A DNA stretch of 6,930 nt from Minisyncoccota bacterium (GTDB taxonomy: Bacteria; Patescibacteriota; Minisyncoccia; UBA6257; JAKLIH01), in assembly GCA_028691405.1 (NCBI GenBank), contig JAQUZI010000024.1, positions 1-6,930 on the forward strand, written 5' to 3'. How positions within the stretch are numbered: position 1 is the first letter of the stretch; every line of letters begins with the position of its first letter. A program made the position numbers and the translations under genes. Positions 5,204 to 6,930 of the stretch are shown one piece after another. The notes beneath the pieces are model-generated. The model ran no database searches, had not been told where the DNA came from, and saw only the letters and a program-made list of their open reading frames with translations.

Positions 5204-6930
5204 TTATTTAATAATTGTATAAGGGTATTGACCAAAATTTAAACGAATTGAATTAATTTCCGCATCAGTTATGTCACTATCAATAATGATTTTAAATCTA
5301 AAGAATTGGCAGTTATATAAAGCTTGATTATCTGTTTCTCAACAAGAAGATACAGTGTAAGGAGTATTAGGGCTAGCAGAATAATAGCTAGAATCACTAC
5401 ATCTTTTTTCATTTAATGTATCTGGCCCTAAATATGTTCAACTGGCCTCTGGCACCTCCACACCACTTTCATTAACAATATCATCCAAACAAGCAAATTG
5501 AAATTTAATTGGACCGCCTGACCCAATTCAACCAAAAGAAGTTAATCCCATTTTTTTAGGAAAATTAAATGTTGGTGAAATCATATAGGCAGCACTCCCA
5601 CTTACTGTTTTCTCAAAATACCCGTCTGATTCACAAGCAGTACAATCTCAATTTGAAGTTCCAACAATACCACTGCATGATGTACAACCATTATCATAAA
5701 AATATGAAATATTACTTGATTCACAAACTTCTGATCCAACAATTAATCTACCACAATCTGGATCACCACAAGATGAGTTGTATTTAATACTACTACCCGC
5801 TGATTCACCATATGTCCCAAAAACAAATCTACCACATGAAGAGCCAGTATAAGCAGTGTAACCACCTCCTCATACATTAGGACCCGCTTCTTGTTGATTA
5901 AAAGCATTAACAGCTGGTATTACTTGTTCTGATTTTAATTGCTCATAATTTATACCTTCTCCATATTTAACTATATATATACTTTTAGCTAATAATGGTT
6001 CGAAATTATTACCACTAATTGAACGAGTACATTCAGTACTATTAGTTGGATTACAATTCAAACATTCAGGGCTAACAACACCATCATTGCCTACACGACA
6101 AACTGGTTTGTAATATTGATAATAGGTAAAGCCATCTTTGTATTGATTTACAATATCATCTAAAGTTAATGCTCGGTTATATAATTTAATTTCATCGATA
6201 TAGCCATCAAAATATTCATTACCTGTTCCTGAGTAGGCAATATATATATCTTCATAACCAGAGTCATCATCCATAATACCTGGTTGATTTCATGTTTGTT
6301 TTAGCACACCATCAAGGTATAGTTTAATGTCAGTTTCATCAAATGTAACATCAATTTGATATCAAGTATCTTCTTGTAAATTAGCTTCATAAGTTTTGGT
6401 ATAACGAGTACCCCCTATTTTAAGTGCAATTTGAATATCATCATCATTTAAACCTAAAGAATAATTGCCATCTGTATTCTTACCAAAAATACCTTGATAA
6501 CCAGTAGTAGAATTTTCAATCTTAATATTAGCACTAATACTGATTTGATTAAATGCATGTAATTGACTATATGTATTTGAAGCATCACTTAATGTTCCCT
6601 TACTGCTATAACTTCGATAAAACAAAGCGCATGCTCCACTTTTACAATTTAAAGGATTGTTTTCAGCTTTTGCTTTTTCAATTGTTATGGATATATTATC
6701 AGGCGAACTAAATGTTTTAAAATGTGGATTTAATCCTGTCTCACTTGCGCCGCTATAAGTAGCAACATTTAAAGCATCATCTAAATGTCAGTGAGCAACT
6801 AACCCAATATTTCTTTTAAAACCATTGTATCTATTTAAAATTTCAGAACTATTTAAAGCATAATCGTAAATTTTAACTTCATCTAAATAGCCAGCAAAAG
6901 AACGAAGAAGAATATCATTAAAATATCCAA
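5204..6930 (-). CDS. LamG-domain (concanavalin A-like) surface protein, C-terminal 574 residues
   Basis: The 5' end lies beyond the window; the frame starts at 6928. The first residues (FAGYLDEVKIYDYALNSSEI) are the tail of one LamG/concanavalin-like domain. A complete second one spans about residues 42-262: GLVAH-Trp-HLDD opening, DT-Trp-YQIDVTFD in the middle, GYIDEIKLYNRALTLDDIV closing. Family members read Trp at both TGA positions. A Cys-rich region follows (clusters near 269-295 and 360-445). The C-terminal 110 residues (IKFQFAC, AS-Trp-TYLGPDTL, FFRFKIIIDSDITDAEINSIRLNF) resemble a beta-sandwich module found behind LamG domains in other bacterial surface proteins. Eight TGA codons encode Trp. 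It ends in TAA 8 nt before the prepilin gene, so it is probably in the pilus operon. LamG domains bind glycans or proteins, so an adhesive role is inferred. Its signal peptide or prepilin leader would be outside the window. Confidence 0.88.
5734..5836 (-). repeat. Duplicated Cys-Gly-Arg motif in the Cys-rich part of the LamG protein
   Basis: Two seven-residue copies, CGRFVFG (5816-5836) and CGRLIVG (5734-5754), each follow a Ser-Cys or Asp-Cys context and share the codons TGT GGT AGA at their start. They sit in a stretch with eight Cys in about 80 residues. This may be a small disulfide-stabilised repeat module. Two short copies are weak evidence. Confidence 0.4.

Noticed and set aside
5569..5787. 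Plus-strand ORF of 72 codons rich in His, Tyr and Gln.
   Set aside because: It is antisense to the LamG gene and its composition is what the reverse strand of Asn/Ser/Cys-rich coding sequence gives.
1..6930. Widespread pseudogenes or frameshifts, since the standard code breaks nearly every gene.
   Set aside because: All breaks are in-frame TGA with no frameshift or TAA/TAG, and the flanking protein families continue in the same frame with Trp at those places.
1..6930. TGA read as glycine (the Gracilibacteria/Absconditabacteria code).
   Set aside because: The TGA sites match conserved Trp in RpoB, LamG and the GW repeats. Glycine is already coded by plentiful GGN, while Trp would otherwise be absent from about 2,200 residues.
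1..6930. A mollicute (Mycoplasma or Spiroplasma) genome, suggested by low GC and Trp-TGA.
   Set aside because: Prepilins, PilM-PilN, PilX-like proteins and the YAWxxNxGW repeats are not mollicute features; they are typical of Patescibacteria.

Overview
The window is AT-rich and every supported gene lies on the minus strand. It reads as part of a chromosome from a Patescibacteria (CPR) bacterium, most like Parcubacteria, that translates TGA as tryptophan. Under the standard code all genes but one appear broken. With TGA read as Trp they become five long, nearly abutting ORFs plus one small one. TGA occurs 27 times in frame, at family-conserved Trp positions, and I found no in-frame TGG codon. 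The Parcubacterial placement rests on the type IV pilus gene set, the 'YAWxxNxGWxSFNC' repeats, the LamG proteins and a GspL-like PilM-PilN protein. The combination with a Trp-TGA code is unexpected: the recoding I know of in CPR (Gracilibacteria, Absconditabacteria) is TGA = Gly, and the Mollicutes that use TGA = Trp lack these pilus genes.

Layout, in transcription order from high to low coordinates. (1) 5204-6930: C-terminal 574 residues of a LamG-domain surface protein whose start lies outside the window. (2) 3750-5195: a 481-residue protein with a type IV prepilin N-terminus, a Cys-rich segment, three Trp-rich repeats and an IPT/TIG-like end. (3) 3180-3746: a small PilX-like membrane-anchored pilus protein. 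(4) 1655-3178: one polypeptide carrying a PilM actin-like domain, one membrane helix, a coiled coil and a PilN/GspL-like periplasmic domain. (5) 1403-1651: an 82-residue protein of unknown function that weakly resembles part of TsaB. The spacers are 8, 3, 1 and 3 nt, so these five are very probably one operon. It ends at a minus-strand hairpin plus T-run at 1322-1351.

rpoB (RNA polymerase beta subunit) follows in the same direction. Its first 414 codons are present (1-1243) and it runs out of the window at the rifampicin-binding region. The 159-nt gap before it holds the terminator, a perfect TATAAT on each side of the terminator, and a short inverted repeat at the likely transcript start. 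None of the five visible start codons has a clear Shine-Dalgarno sequence.

Inferred joint role: the membrane-spanning PilM-PilN protein would form the inner-membrane assembly platform. The PilX-like protein and the large prepilin would be minor or tip pilins, and the LamG protein a co-expressed adhesin or pilus-tip component, together forming a surface attachment apparatus.
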